Source: Balneolaceae bacterium UBA3186 (GTDB lineage: Bacteria; Bacteroidota; Rhodothermia; Balneolales; Balneolaceae). From it: DNA of 64,000 bases. Below, in pieces: positions 35,292-44,202 of the stretch (position 1 is its first letter; each line of letters starts with the position of its first letter). The notes under the pieces were generated by a model, which did no database searches, had not been told where the DNA came from, and saw only the letters and a program-made list of their open reading frames with translations. Location of the stretch: NCBI GenBank assembly GCA_002364085.1, contig DEXK01000014.1, positions 101,495 through 165,494 of the forward strand. The letters run 5' to 3'. The position numbers were made by a program, and so were the translations under genes.

Positions 35292-38117
35292 TTAGAATGC
35301 TAACCCTGCTCTAAGCATGATTCCTGTTCCGGCATCACTGTTTTGTAAAGAAAGACCTCCTGTTATGAACTTGAAACGAGCACGGGCTCCCAGTTCCAGC
35401 CAATTTTGCGCTTCAGCCATACCTGTTGTAATGTTTCCGTTACCGTCCGTTTCAGTATTAGGTTCAATGTCCAATAGACTAAAAAGGTTATAGTTGTAAG
35501 AAGCATAAGGAGATATTTTGATATCAGAAACTACAAGGTTGTATCTGACTCTGGCCATCAAAGGGACACCAATGCCCGATCTGTAAATGGTTTGAGTAGC
35601 TGTATTACCGCCTCCGGTGTCAATGGTGTTTTCTTCCTTGTTAAATACAAGATATGCACTTAAACCATAATCAAAAGAAAGAGGCAGGCTGGTTAGTTCG
35701 GATAAGTCTTTATACTTATTCCATTCTATTCCTCCACCAATGGCACCACCAAGGAAGTATCCCCAAAAATTTCTTTCTCCGTTTTCATCGCCATTAAAGA
35801 AAGCTACACCGGCTCCACTAACTTCAGGATAGCCATGCGCCCCTTTACCGGAATGGGTAATAAAACCAAGGCTGCTTCCAGTAAAGGCATTATCAGCAGC
35901 AGTAGAAGACGAAGAAGTGACGATATTTCTTCTTTCCCTTCTATTATCGTCTCTGCTTACAGCTGTTGTAATTATGTTATTATTTGCAGTTTCATAACAA
36001 ACAGCTCCTTTTGGAATACCACCTGCAAGTGCAGCCTGGCGATAAAGTTCGTACAGGTTTTCGGAAGTTGCTTCTTCCTGAGCTTGTTCAGCTAGCAACC
36101 CTCCGGTTCCTTCCTGATTTCCGCTACTTAGTACTTTTACTTCTACGCGGCGATTTTCTTGTCGGCCTTCAGCAGTTTCATTAGTAGCACGCGGGTCATT
36201 TTCTCCATAGCCTTGAGCAGAGATTCTATTACCGGCGATGCCTTTTTCAATTACATAATTAACAACCGACTCTGCTCTAGCCTGACTTAACTCCATATTG
36301 CTTTCATCAGATCCTATATTATCAGTATATCCACCAATTTCAATAACCAAAGTTGATTTAGACATAATATCATAGAGTCTGTCTAATTCTTGTTGACTCT
36401 CATCTGTTAAGTTGGCGCTTCCGGTATCGAAATAAATATTTTCCAGAACAATTCTGGCTCCTTCGTTCGCTTCGGTTAATGAAATGTCTTTCCGGACTTC
36501 CTGATAACCGGAGTTATCCTCCAACCAGCTAATCCTGGCTCTTCGAACAGCGTCATTCAAGTCAGCTTGTGCTTTGCTCATTTGCTTATTTAAGTCAGAA
36601 AGTTCATCAAATTGATTTTCTAAGTCTGAAGAACCACTTGCAAGTAGGATATCATACTCATCTTTACTGTCCTGAATTCTGGCAAGAGCATTTTTCATTC
36701 TAAAGAGTTCAGAACCTAACTTTTCAGAAAAAGCTGTAGAGTCTTCAACTATCGTTTTAAGATCCAGCATTTCAGATTGGAATAAATATCCACGTTGATT
36801 TGCAGTAATCAGATATCTTCTGCCAAAAGGTAAGGTAATCAGATAGTCTCCTGTTTGAGCATTACTGGTAGAGTACCCGAGCTGTTCACCTGTATCAAAA
36901 TCACTCCAAAATAGTGTTGCCGCGATCAAGCTGTCATCTTGGTTTGTAATATTTCCGTAAATGGTAACCACAGGATCGGGTCTCATTTCAGGAGGAAGTA
37001 TCATTCTGAAAATATCCTGTCCGCCAAAACCATCTCCTTCACCTGTTGTTTCACGATTAAAATAAGCTACGGTTCCTGAAGCAGGTACGGTTAAGTCTCT
37101 GTCATCAAGAACAGTGTTAATGGATTTTCCAAGGTTTACCGGAGTTGTCCAGTTATCCCAACCATCACCAATTCTACGGGTTACAAACAAGTCATAACCA
37201 CCAAGGCCGGGTAGTCCGTTAGTTGAGAAATAAAGTGTTCTTCCGTCCGAGGTTAGATAAGGCCAAACTTCAGATTCCGGTGTATTTATAACAGAAGAGA
37301 TGGGTTTTGGTGTTGTCCATCTTCCATTTTCCAAATGAGTGATAAAAATATCTGTTTTATAATCTGCTTCTTCACTGGTTTTGCGGTCTTTATACCCGAC
37401 AAAAATAAGTGTTTTACCATCCGGGGATAGGTTCGCCATTGAATCCCAATTCTTGGAATTAACATCACCGCCCATATTACAAGGTGTTGTCCATTTATCG
37501 CCAACTTTTGCGCTGTAAAAGAAATCGCCACCACCAAATTTACCTTCATAATTACCAAATACTACTGCAGTGTTTCCGTCCGATGAAAGTGAAAGAATAC
37601 CTTCATGAGTTTCTGTATTAATTACAGATCCCATATTATTTGGTTTGCTCCATGTGCCATTATTATTTTTGGTAGAATACCAAACATCTTCACCTCCAAG
37701 TCCGGTAGGTTGGTCTGATGAATTAAAGTACAATCTGTTTCCATCAGCTGAAATACGAGCCAAATATTCACCTTTGTCAGTGTTAATATTTGGACCCAGA
37801 TTCTCAATAAAAAGCTCTTGTTCTGGAGCTTTTAATAAATTAATTATGGCGTTTACATCGGCTTTATTGGCTTTTGAATAATTATCACGATAGGATTCGT
37901 ACATTGATATAGCCTTTTCCCAATCTTTAATGGCAGTATAGCTTTTAGCAGCCCATAAATATAATTCGGGATTGCTTTTCGCCGACTGTTGGTATTTAGC
38001 TGCAGCTTGGTTGTATTTTCCATTATCGTATAGCTCGCCTGCATCCTGAGCTAAACCGGAAGTGGACGATATTCCAAGAAATAGAATACATCCTAGTATT
38101 TTAAATAGAGTTTTCAT
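35292..38117 (-). CDS. PorE-like outer-membrane protein: TPR, PD40 propeller, CRD-like, OmpA, plus C-terminal barrel-like part
   Basis: I choose the ATG at 38117, preceded by AGGAG at a 9-nt spacing, giving the signal peptide MKTLFKILGCILFLGIS..GLAQ. A GTG 51 bp further upstream would put 17 odd residues before it. The 941-residue protein has TPR-like helices (about 25-105), five or six PD40 repeats (GRTLYFSTNGLPGLGGYDLF type, about 110-370), a carboxypeptidase-regulatory-like fold (about 380-455), a coiled coil, an OmpA peptidoglycan-binding domain (YTDNIGSDESNMELSQARA, RISAQGYGENDP, RRVEVKV; about 560-670), then about 250 residues of alternating strands ending LRAGLAF. The first four match the T9SS component PorE; the tail is extra. 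It is divergent from a T9SS cargo gene. Confidence 0.85.
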   Translation of the reverse strand: MKTLFKILGCILFLGISSTSGLAQDAGELYDNGKYNQAAAKYQQSAKSNPELYLWAAKSYTAIKDWEKAISMYESYRDNYSKANKADVNAIINLLKAPEQELFIENLGPNINTDKGEYLARISADGNRLYFNSSDQPTGLGGEDVWYSTKNNNGTWSKPNNMGSVINTETHEGILSLSSDGNTAVVFGNYEGKFGGGDFFYSAKVGDKWTTPCNMGGDVNSKNWDSMANLSPDGKTLIFVGYKDRKTSEEADYKTDIFITHLENGRWTTPKPISSVINTPESEVWPYLTSDGRTLYFSTNGLPGLGGYDLFVTRRIGDGWDNWTTPVNLGKSINTVLDDRDLTVPASGTVAYFNRETTGEGDGFGGQDIFRMILPPEMRPDPVVTIYGNITNQDDSLIAATLFWSDFDTGEQLGYSTSNAQTGDYLITLPFGRRYLITANQRGYLFQSEMLDLKTIVEDSTAFSEKLGSELFRMKNALARIQDSKDEYDILLASGSSDLENQFDELSDLNKQMSKAQADLNDAVRRARISWLEDNSGYQEVRKDISLTEANEGARIVLENIYFDTGSANLTDESQQELDRLYDIMSKSTLVIEIGGYTDNIGSDESNMELSQARAESVVNYVIEKGIAGNRISAQGYGENDPRATNETAEGRQENRRVEVKVLSSGNQEGTGGLLAEQAQEEATSENLYELYRQAALAGGIPKGAVCYETANNNIITTAVSRDDNRRERRNIVTSSSSTAADNAFTGSSLGFITHSGKGAHGYPEVSGAGVAFFNGDENGERNFWGYFLGGAIGGGIEWNKYKDLSELTSLPLSFDYGLSAYLVFNKEENTIDTGGGNTATQTIYRSGIGVPLMARVRYNLVVSDIKISPYASYNYNLFSLLDIEPNTETDGNGNITTGMAEAQNWLELGARARFKFITGGLSLQNSDAGTGIMLRAGLAF

Positions 38118-38223
38118 TTTAATTTGCTCCTGAGTTGTACCCGCATGTAGTGTAAATCCCAATAACACGCAGTATTAGTTTAAATTAACTCTGGAAATAT
38201 GCCTTCCGGATAGAAGTAGTGAA

Positions 38224-38241
38224 ATACCCGACTCAGGGTAT
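38224..38241. promoter_or_regulatory. Palindromic site ATACCC-N6-GGGTAT, copy 1 in the divergent region
   Basis: A perfect inverted repeat with spacer GACTCA, centred about 115 bp upstream of the PorE-like ATG and 128 bp upstream of the T9SS cargo ATG. It is identical in both arms to the site at 34207. Confidence 0.6.
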
Positions 38242-38264
38242 AATCAGATTACGCAAAACCCAAA

Positions 38265-38282
38265 ATACCCTGAATAGGGTAT
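38265..38282. promoter_or_regulatory. Palindromic site ATACCC-N6-GGGTAT, copy 2 in the divergent region
   Basis: A perfect inverted repeat with spacer TGAATA. It lies just upstream of a possible Bacteroidetes promoter (TTG at 38286-38288, 17 bp, then TAATTGTG at 38306-38313, close to TAnnTTTG), the usual place for an activator. A weaker third copy (GTACCC-N6-GGGAGG, 38314-38331) lies just after the -7 box. Confidence 0.6.
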
Positions 38283-38285
38283 GTA

Positions 38286-38313
38286 TTGTAAATGACATGT
38301 ACGGTTAATTGTG
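38286..38313 (+). promoter_or_regulatory. Possible Bacteroidetes-type promoter of the T9SS cargo gene
   Basis: TTG (38286-38288) and TAATTGTG (38306-38313) with a 17-bp spacer resemble the -33/-7 consensus TTG and TAnnTTTG of this phylum. The -7 box has one mismatch in the TTTG part. It is flanked by the palindromic sites. Confidence 0.35.
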
Positions 38314-38359
38314 GTACCCTAAATAGGGAGGAGTGACTATTAAATTAAAACAAACTGTT

Positions 38360-41300
38360 ATGAAGCATTACTACAGAAAACTCAAGAAGAATATACTTTT
38401 AATCACAGGTTTATTGCTGCTTTCGGCGATCACACATACAGAGTTAAAAGCTCAGGTTGTAGCCGGGGCAGATACACTTAGCAAAATTTCGGGAACCTGG
38501 CAGTATTATGATTTTACTAGCCAAAAAGCTTTTTCTATAGAAGACACCGCAACATATACGCCCGATTTTTGGGGCAGTAGTAACGAAGGGGTGAATTTTG
38601 GAAAAGAATTCTCATCATTAATTCCGGGGAAAAGAGTATTGCTTTTGGGAACCGGAAATATTGATACCGTAACAACAGTGCCAACCTGGACAGATGCCGC
38701 TCCTTGGATTGATACAAGTTGGGACTTTACAAATGGTACCCAAGGCCAGCCAATTTCACAGGGGCAACTTTGGGTGGTTTATACAAGTGAAGGATTATAC
38801 GCGGTAATGCAAATAGACGCTTTGCCTGACGGAAATTTTGGTAACAGCTTCGTATTTAAGTATAAGTATATGAGCGAAGGTGGTACCACTTTAGATGAAA
38901 CAAATTTGAATTCATCTGCACAATTAGTTGGTTCAGCAACCAGTAATTCTGGAAATGGATTTGATCTGTCGGGAGAGATTTCAGGTGAGCTTGAAGATGC
39001 CGGCGATTATTTGCCTGATTTTGTATTCGTAAATAACGAGGGGGTCAACTTTGGAAATGAGGGAAGTACCTCGCTTTCATCCACAGGCAGAAGGTTTTTG
39101 TTAATTGGAACTGGAAATTTAGATACACTCAAATCAGTTCCTGCTAGAACCGATGCAGCACCTTGGGTAAGTGTCTCATACGACTTTTCAGATGGAACAG
39201 GAGGTCAGCCTATTTCTGTAGGTCAACTTTGGGGGATTTATACCAGAGAAGGAAAATACGCTGCAATTGAAATTACTGCATTACCGGGTGGGAATTTCGG
39301 TAGCTCATTCGATTTTAAATACAAATATCAGCCGGATGGGAGCAGGTTTTTTGAGGAAACCGGTTCTAATGAACCTGATCCGGTTCTGTCGATCGCAATT
39401 GAAAGTGGGAATAATCAAACAGCCGATCTAAGTTCACAACCTTCAAATCCTATTGTAGTATTGATCACTGATCAGGATGGAGAAGTTGTAAGTGGTGAGA
39501 CCGTTAATTTTGAAATTACTAACGATCCGATAGGAGTAAATGAGGAGGGAACAGTTACTCCGTCTGATGTGAGCGATGCTTCAGGTTTAGCAGAAGCAAC
39601 TGTTACTGTAGGGGACAAAGAAGGTATTTATACTATAAAAGCATCTTTAGCTTCAGATGATACCAAGTTTGTGGAATTTACAATAACCGCAGAAGAAACA
39701 GTGACCGGGCCACAGCCAACTACACTTGTGATCACGGGTGGGCAAAATCAGGTAACGGTGTTGGGAGATACCATAGCAACTTCTTTAGAGGTTGTTGTGA
39801 TCGATGATATTGGTGAACCAATGAATGGCATCACGGTAACATTCGAAGAAAAGACTATTCCAGATGGAGCAGTTTCAGGCAGTTTTTTTACACCGGATGG
39901 AATAAATGTAAATCAGGCAACAACATTTAATAATCGTGCATACATGAATTATTCATTAGGCGACAAACAAGGAGATTATCTGATCAAAGCATATCTGGTA
40001 AATTATCCTGCGGTTGACTCAGTTATATTTACAATTTCAGGAGAGCCGGTAAAAGCGCCAATGAACTTTACTGCTAATGCCCAATCAGGAGTAATAGATT
40101 TGATGTGGGATGTTGCTGAGGGAGCTAAAGAATACAACATTTACAGAGCGTTGAATGATGATAATCCTGCGAGTGCATCATTGTTAGCGACCATTTCCGG
40201 TAATGTGTCAACAGACGATAATGTAACCCCGGGGGAGACCTATTTTTACCGTGTATTCAGTGTAGATGCATTTGGGAATGAAAGTGAGCTTGGAGCGGGA
40301 CCAGTTAGTGCAACTCCTGCAGTTGTGGGTGATGTAGTAATGGGAACCGCAACTATTATCAAGGATGAAGGAGCGTGGCAGTTTTTCGACTTCTCTACTC
40401 AATCGGTATCAAACCAAGAAGAAAATGGTGGATTTGTTGCGGATTTCAGAGGAACAAGTAATGAAGGGGTAAACTTTGGGAGAGAAGGAGCTCCATCTAT
40501 TTCTGGAAACCGGATTATTCTTCTTTCTGGAGAAAATCTAGAAAGTGTTTCAGAAATTCCATCTTGGACAAACGAAGAACCTTGGATTGGAACTACGTGG
40601 GACTTCTCAAACGGTACAGGTGGACAGCCAATATCAGCTGGTCAGCTTTGGGGAGTTTATACCAGTGAAGGACATTATGCAGCCATGGAAATCACAGAAG
40701 TACCCGAGGCATTTGGTACCAGTTTTTCTTTCAAATATAAGTACCAACCTAGTGGCTCAAATCAATTTGAGGAAGTAGAGCCGTTGATCCCAAGTGCATT
40801 ATTAAAAGTTTCCGGAGATGAACAGATCGGAAATCCTGAAAAAGCACTGGCTCAACCACTAATGGTGCAAGTAGTGGATGAAAATGAAACTCCTGTAGAA
40901 GGTATATCAGTAAATTTTGCCGTAACTAAGCTTCCCGAAGCAGCAATGAGCTGGGGACTAAGCGCGAACTCTGTAACTACAAATTCAGAAGGGCAAGCCA
41001 GAGTTATACTTACACTCGGAGACAAATTAGGCGAATACGAAGTTACCGCCTCTGTTGATGAACTTGAGTCTGTGGTGTTCAGTTCTTCCGCAGTTGAAAT
41101 TCCTGCTCCTAATGCTGTAACCTTACTTGAGGTCAGGGATGGTTTCCGGGCAAACAGCTTGACGCCTCTTTGGACGCAAAGTAATAGCGAAAACTTCCTT
41201 AGATATCGAATATATATGAGTACAGAAAGTGGAGAATTGATGCTGGTTGATTCAACTCGTACAGGAAATCTGTTCACACAGGATACCGCTAAAACTATAA

Positions 41301-43402
41301 ATGATTTGACGGCACTTCAGGATTATTCATTTGCAATAACAGTAGTGAATGCAGATCTGCAAGAAAGTGAGTTGTCCAACATACTAACTAATTTCCCAAA
41401 ACCGGTTCCTGATCAACCTAAAGATGTAGTTGCAACAGCAGGCGACAGAGCCGTTCAATTAAGTTGGGCAGCAAACGACAGTGCTTACTTTGATTATTAC
41501 TATGTGTATTCAGGTCTAGATGGATTCGGTGTTTTTGCAAACGATACTTTGTATGGATACAATAATACAAGTCTCGTGATCAGCGGATTAGAAAATGATC
41601 AAATATATCAATTCTATGTAATTGCTGTAAACAGATTCGGCCAGGAAAGTAGTTTTCCTGAAAAGATAACAGCTATTCCGACTTCTGCATACGAAGAGGA
41701 AGAAGTAACATTACCGAGTCTAATAAATGGAATATCATCATGGGCAGATACGGATAATGATGGAGATTTAGATCTATTGATCACCGGTCAGGAAGGTGAT
41801 GATGAAGATCCGCAAACACTTTTACTAACAAATGATGGCATAGGAGAACTTACAAATTCAGACCAAACATTTGAAGGAGTTGCCAATAGCACCGTATTTT
41901 GGTTCGATATCGATCAAAACGGGTATGTTGACTTGGTACTCTCAGGTGAGTCAGCTACTGGTCCGGTCACAAAAGTATATCTGAATAGCGAAGGTACATT
42001 TACGGACTCCGGATTTTCTTTACCCGGTTTCGAAGATGGAATAGTTTCCCCTTCTGATTACGACAGTGATGGCGATATAGATTTTCTTGCTGCAGGGACC
42101 GTCGATGGAAACCCTCAAACTTCGCTTATTAAAAATATGGGTTCCGGCATATTTGAGCCTGTTGCCTTTGGCTTCGCAGGTTTTAGTATGCCCGCGGCAA
42201 GTTGGGGAGATGCTAATGCTGACGGAAAGCCTGATCTATTTATCACAGGAGCCGATTCTGACGGAAATATTGATGCTATCTTATATATGAACTTAGGGAA
42301 TGACTCTTTTGTAGCGTCTGAGTCCGTTTTTCAGGGCGTAATAAACGGTACAGTAGCATTCACCGACTTTGACTTAGATACAGATCAGGATGTTCTGATT
42401 ACGGGTTATACTGATGCAGCTGAAACAAATTTGTTTACAGGCTTCTATGAAAACACAGGAACAGGCTTCGATCTATTTTATTCAACTAACTCAAATCAGT
42501 CAGATAAAAGAAAGGTTGGCGGACTTTCGAAAAGCCGGGCTGTTGTTGGGGATTATGACAATGATGGTGATCCTGATGTGTTGATCAGCGCTGAAGGTGA
42601 AGCAACTATATTTAATAATAACCGTGGCGATATCAACGAAGAAAAACTGAATGTATCAGGCGCAGGCTCAGTAACATGGGTAGATTATGATGGCGACGGT
42701 GACTTGGATATAGTTATATCAGGAGCCAGCTCAAAAGTCCTTTCAAATAATACTTCCATTAAAAATACTGCACCATCTGTGCCGGAAGGTTTAATGTTTA
42801 CTACCGCAGGGGATACTGTTAATTTAATTTGGAATGCCTCTTTAGATTCACAAACTCCAACTAAATCGTTAACATATAACGTTCGAATTGGTACAAGTCC
42901 CGGAGCTTCTGATGTGCTTTCAGTGAATGCAGATCTTAGCACAGGAAAGCTAAGAACTCAGGCAAATGGTAATGCAGGCTACAAAACTTCATTATCTTTA
43001 AGAGGTTTGCCAAATGGTACTTATTATTGGCAGGTTCAGGCAGTTGATAATGGATTTATGGGATCAATGTTTTCTCAAGAACAACAATTTGATGTGACAC
43101 TGAGTACCGTTTCGAATGAATCTTCATCAGAACTTCCTTCTGATACCAGGTTAGCTCAAAATTATCCGAACCCTTTCAATCCTAGTACAACTATAAGTTA
43201 TACTCTCAAGAGCTCAGGGACCATTAATCTTCGTGTTTATGATGTAACAGGCCGCTTAGTGAAGGAGCTTGTTAACGAAAGAAAAAATGCGGGTGAACAT
43301 GTTGTGAGCTTTGATGCCGGTAATTTAGCCAGTGGAATATATATCTATAGACTACAAGCCGAAGGGAAAATATTGATAAGAAAGATGACCTTGATCAAGT
43401 AA
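38360..43402 (+). CDS. Giant secreted multidomain protein with T9SS type A sorting domain
   Basis: The start ATG at 38360 gives MKHYYRKLKKNILLITGLLL..KAQ, a signal peptide. A GTG at 38333 would abut a GGAGGA with no spacer and is less likely. The 1680-residue protein has three related modules of about 120 residues (pattern WQYYDF..GVNFG..LLLGTGN..W..APWI..GQPIS.GQLW.VYT), near 35-160, 175-330 and 640-780. It also has Ig-like (Big_1-like) units with DQDGEVVSGETVNFEI and DENETPVEGISVNFAV, fibronectin III units, and FG-GAP/VCBS-like repeats (DTDNDGDLDLLITG, DYDNDGDPDVLIS) that may bind calcium. The end is LAQNYPNPFNPSTTI..DVTGRLVKEL..GIYIYRL, the T9SS signal. It should be exported to the cell surface or medium; the ligand is unknown. 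Confidence 0.88.
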   Translation: MKHYYRKLKKNILLITGLLLLSAITHTELKAQVVAGADTLSKISGTWQYYDFTSQKAFSIEDTATYTPDFWGSSNEGVNFGKEFSSLIPGKRVLLLGTGNIDTVTTVPTWTDAAPWIDTSWDFTNGTQGQPISQGQLWVVYTSEGLYAVMQIDALPDGNFGNSFVFKYKYMSEGGTTLDETNLNSSAQLVGSATSNSGNGFDLSGEISGELEDAGDYLPDFVFVNNEGVNFGNEGSTSLSSTGRRFLLIGTGNLDTLKSVPARTDAAPWVSVSYDFSDGTGGQPISVGQLWGIYTREGKYAAIEITALPGGNFGSSFDFKYKYQPDGSRFFEETGSNEPDPVLSIAIESGNNQTADLSSQPSNPIVVLITDQDGEVVSGETVNFEITNDPIGVNEEGTVTPSDVSDASGLAEATVTVGDKEGIYTIKASLASDDTKFVEFTITAEETVTGPQPTTLVITGGQNQVTVLGDTIATSLEVVVIDDIGEPMNGITVTFEEKTIPDGAVSGSFFTPDGINVNQATTFNNRAYMNYSLGDKQGDYLIKAYLVNYPAVDSVIFTISGEPVKAPMNFTANAQSGVIDLMWDVAEGAKEYNIYRALNDDNPASASLLATISGNVSTDDNVTPGETYFYRVFSVDAFGNESELGAGPVSATPAVVGDVVMGTATIIKDEGAWQFFDFSTQSVSNQEENGGFVADFRGTSNEGVNFGREGAPSISGNRIILLSGENLESVSEIPSWTNEEPWIGTTWDFSNGTGGQPISAGQLWGVYTSEGHYAAMEITEVPEAFGTSFSFKYKYQPSGSNQFEEVEPLIPSALLKVSGDEQIGNPEKALAQPLMVQVVDENETPVEGISVNFAVTKLPEAAMSWGLSANSVTTNSEGQARVILTLGDKLGEYEVTASVDELESVVFSSSAVEIPAPNAVTLLEVRDGFRANSLTPLWTQSNSENFLRYRIYMSTESGELMLVDSTRTGNLFTQDTAKTINDLTALQDYSFAITVVNADLQESELSNILTNFPKPVPDQPKDVVATAGDRAVQLSWAANDSAYFDYYYVYSGLDGFGVFANDTLYGYNNTSLVISGLENDQIYQFYVIAVNRFGQESSFPEKITAIPTSAYEEEEVTLPSLINGISSWADTDNDGDLDLLITGQEGDDEDPQTLLLTNDGIGELTNSDQTFEGVANSTVFWFDIDQNGYVDLVLSGESATGPVTKVYLNSEGTFTDSGFSLPGFEDGIVSPSDYDSDGDIDFLAAGTVDGNPQTSLIKNMGSGIFEPVAFGFAGFSMPAASWGDANADGKPDLFITGADSDGNIDAILYMNLGNDSFVASESVFQGVINGTVAFTDFDLDTDQDVLITGYTDAAETNLFTGFYENTGTGFDLFYSTNSNQSDKRKVGGLSKSRAVVGDYDNDGDPDVLISAEGEATIFNNNRGDINEEKLNVSGAGSVTWVDYDGDGDLDIVISGASSKVLSNNTSIKNTAPSVPEGLMFTTAGDTVNLIWNASLDSQTPTKSLTYNVRIGTSPGASDVLSVNADLSTGKLRTQANGNAGYKTSLSLRGLPNGTYYWQVQAVDNGFMGSMFSQEQQFDVTLSTVSNESSSELPSDTRLAQNYPNPFNPSTTISYTLKSSGTINLRVYDVTGRLVKELVNERKNAGEHVVSFDAGNLASGIYIYRLQAEGKILIRKMTLIK

Positions 43403-43425
43403 TACGGCAATTGTAAATATACATG

Positions 43426-43457
43426 GCCCCATGAAGAAAACTCATGGGGCTTTTTTT
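43426..43457 (+). terminator. Strong rho-independent terminator after the T9SS cargo gene
   Basis: GCCCCATGA (43426-43434) pairs with TCATGGGGC (43442-43450), and seven T follow. It ends the transcript 24 bp after the stop. Confidence 0.92.
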
Positions 43458-43488
43458 GTAAGAAAAATATTGATAAAAGTATCGCAAC

Positions 43489-44052
43489 ATGTATATATTA
43501 AAGTCTGTGAAAATTTTCCGAACACATATCACTAAAACATACAGTCTGGTAGTAATACTACTTGGATTTGCGCTTCATTTTGTCGCTCCTATTCAGGAAA
43601 GTAAAACTCATTCAGAGTTTACTTCATGGTTGGATGCTAAAGTAAAATCTGAAGAGAATGCCGAGATCAGAAAGCTTATTTCAGATTTGGCAGACGATGC
43701 AGACGAACTGGACTCAGTGATAAGGAAAGCTTCAGAGATCGTATCAAAAAACAGCGAGGATTTTGAACTGCCATTTGGTGAATCCGATGATTCGGATGTT
43801 TTAGAAGTGATTATTGATGAGTGGAAAGCTTATCAAAGTTCTTCTAGCGGTATGGGTAAAGCGGTTATCATTGAGAATATAAAACCGAATGCCATTTCTC
43901 AAAAAGAAGCTGGCTCGCTGAAAAAAGTGGCAAACTCTATTTCAGAGTCCTGTATGAACAATCTGGTTACTATTGAAGCCGGATGGGATACATTTTCACA
44001 AAACACTTCTTACACACCTTTCTTATCAGGGGTAGCGATAAACGCACCTTAG
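43489..44052 (+). CDS. Hypothetical membrane-anchored or secreted protein
   Basis: A 187-residue protein that I do not recognise. The basic N-terminus with a hydrophobic stretch (about 18-34) is a signal or anchor. The rest is acidic and helical (SEENAEIRKLISDLADDADE), with one Cys (SESCMNN) and a hydrophobic C-terminus ending INAP. It lies between the T9SS cargo terminator and secD, 150 bp before secD, and need not be part of that operon. Confidence 0.6.
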   Translation: MYILKSVKIFRTHITKTYSLVVILLGFALHFVAPIQESKTHSEFTSWLDAKVKSEENAEIRKLISDLADDADELDSVIRKASEIVSKNSEDFELPFGESDDSDVLEVIIDEWKAYQSSSSGMGKAVIIENIKPNAISQKEAGSLKKVANSISESCMNNLVTIEAGWDTFSQNTSYTPFLSGVAINAP

Positions 44053-44202
44053 TACCCTTCGGGTAAATACCTGATTTTCAAAATTCAAATAACAAATTAC
44101 AGAATTCAAATACGAATTCTATACAGACTAAGATTAGATAACCAATCCTAAATCTTACGTCTTAAATTATTTATCAAACAACTAATTCTTAATTGAAAAA
44201 TC

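Noticed and set aside
38118..38168. GTG start 51 bp upstream for the PorE-like protein
   Set aside because: It adds 17 residues before a clean signal peptide; the ATG at 38117 has AGGAG at a good distance.
38333..38359. GTG start for the T9SS cargo protein
   Set aside because: The GGAGGA abuts the GTG with no spacer; the ATG at 38360 gives a normal signal peptide.
44052..44065. GTACCC-TTC-GGGTA near the end of the hypothetical gene, like the ATACCC palindrome
   Set aside because: The spacer is 3 bp, not 6, so the half-sites are on a different phase. It is better seen as a small hairpin.
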